33,062 nt of DNA from Chthoniobacterales bacterium (GTDB lineage Bacteria > Verrucomicrobiota > Verrucomicrobiia > Chthoniobacterales > Terrimicrobiaceae). This document shows positions 33,044 through 33,062 of this stretch, in pieces (the first letter of the stretch is position 1; each line of letters begins with the position of its first letter). The notes beneath the pieces were generated by a model that was not told the DNA's origin, ran no database searches, and saw only the letters and a list, made by a program, of their open reading frames with translations. The translations under genes were made by a program, and so were the position numbers. The stretch is from positions 1 through 33,062 of the forward strand of contig JACSRU010000075.1 of assembly GCA_014879575.1 (NCBI GenBank). Reading direction: 5' to 3'.

Positions 33044-33062
33044 TGTCGTCCGCCTCGGGCTG
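33044..33062. repeat. Start of a further repeat segment at the window edge
   Basis: The last 19 bases repeat the spacer found at 32893-32911 between copies 2 and 3, so the array probably resumes beyond the window. Between 32980 and 33043 I see only short palindromes (TTCGAA; GCTTCGCTCGGC) and no gene. Confidence 0.6.

Noticed and set aside
32714-33062. CRISPR array
   Set aside because: Units are about 90-102 bp, are near-identical throughout including the spacers, and contain internal palindromes; there are no unique spacers and no cas genes.

Overview
The window looks like a chromosome segment of a Gram-negative bacterium of the Verrucomicrobiota (PVC group). The evidence is an LptD-like outer-membrane barrel end, a PEP-CTERM sorting tail on a protein with autotransporter-type beta repeats, a prepilin-like protein with an H-X9-DG-type motif, a large set of secreted carbohydrate-active proteins with a divergent AraC-type regulator, and hairpin-rich tandem repeats at the right edge. 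Genus cannot be read from the sequence. No rRNA, tRNA, CRISPR array or insertion sequence was recognised.

Positions 1-14.7 kb are dense housekeeping DNA. On the plus strand are the end of an LptD-like gene, UDP-glucose 6-dehydrogenase (ugd), dihydroxy-acid dehydratase (ilvD) and, 9 nt behind ilvD, a 1101-codon NRPS-like gene. Convergent to these lies a compact molybdenum-cofactor operon on the minus strand (moaA-moaD-moaE-moeA-moaC-mog), most junctions being 4-nt ATGA overlaps. Upstream are an MFS transporter and a small exported protein on the minus strand, then a divergent UbiD-family decarboxylase.

Positions 14.7-16.3 kb form a scar-like accessory patch. It holds two type II toxin-antitoxin modules (YefM/YoeB and an unclassified antitoxin with a RelE/ParE-like toxin). 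Between and around them are broken pieces of genes whose intact relatives lie elsewhere in the window: the tail of an AraC-type regulator, the tail of the FAD-dependent oxidoreductase, and probably the junction between the CBM9-like gene and that oxidoreductase.

Positions 16.3-31 kb hold a nine-gene minus-strand operon. In transcription order it encodes a pseudopilin-like protein, a small exported beta-sandwich-like protein, a glycosidase-like protein with no signal peptide, a PEP-CTERM beta-repeat protein, a lipoprotein esterase, a 1183-aa exported glycosidase-like protein, a GH123/DUF4091-like exported protein, an exported CBM9-like protein and an FAD-dependent oxidoreductase with a discoidin-like tail. 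The genes overlap or nearly touch. The araC-type gene diverges from a 112-bp control region. I infer a polysaccharide or glycoconjugate utilisation locus; the substrate is unknown. An AbrB/Doc toxin-antitoxin pair and a roughly 100-bp hairpin repeat array close the window.

The most unusual item is the NRPS-like protein. It keeps the C-A-TE fold order but has no carrier domain, and by eye it has lost the key catalytic residues in all three domains while its long reading frame stays intact. It is a candidate multidomain pseudoenzyme tied to branched-chain amino acid synthesis.
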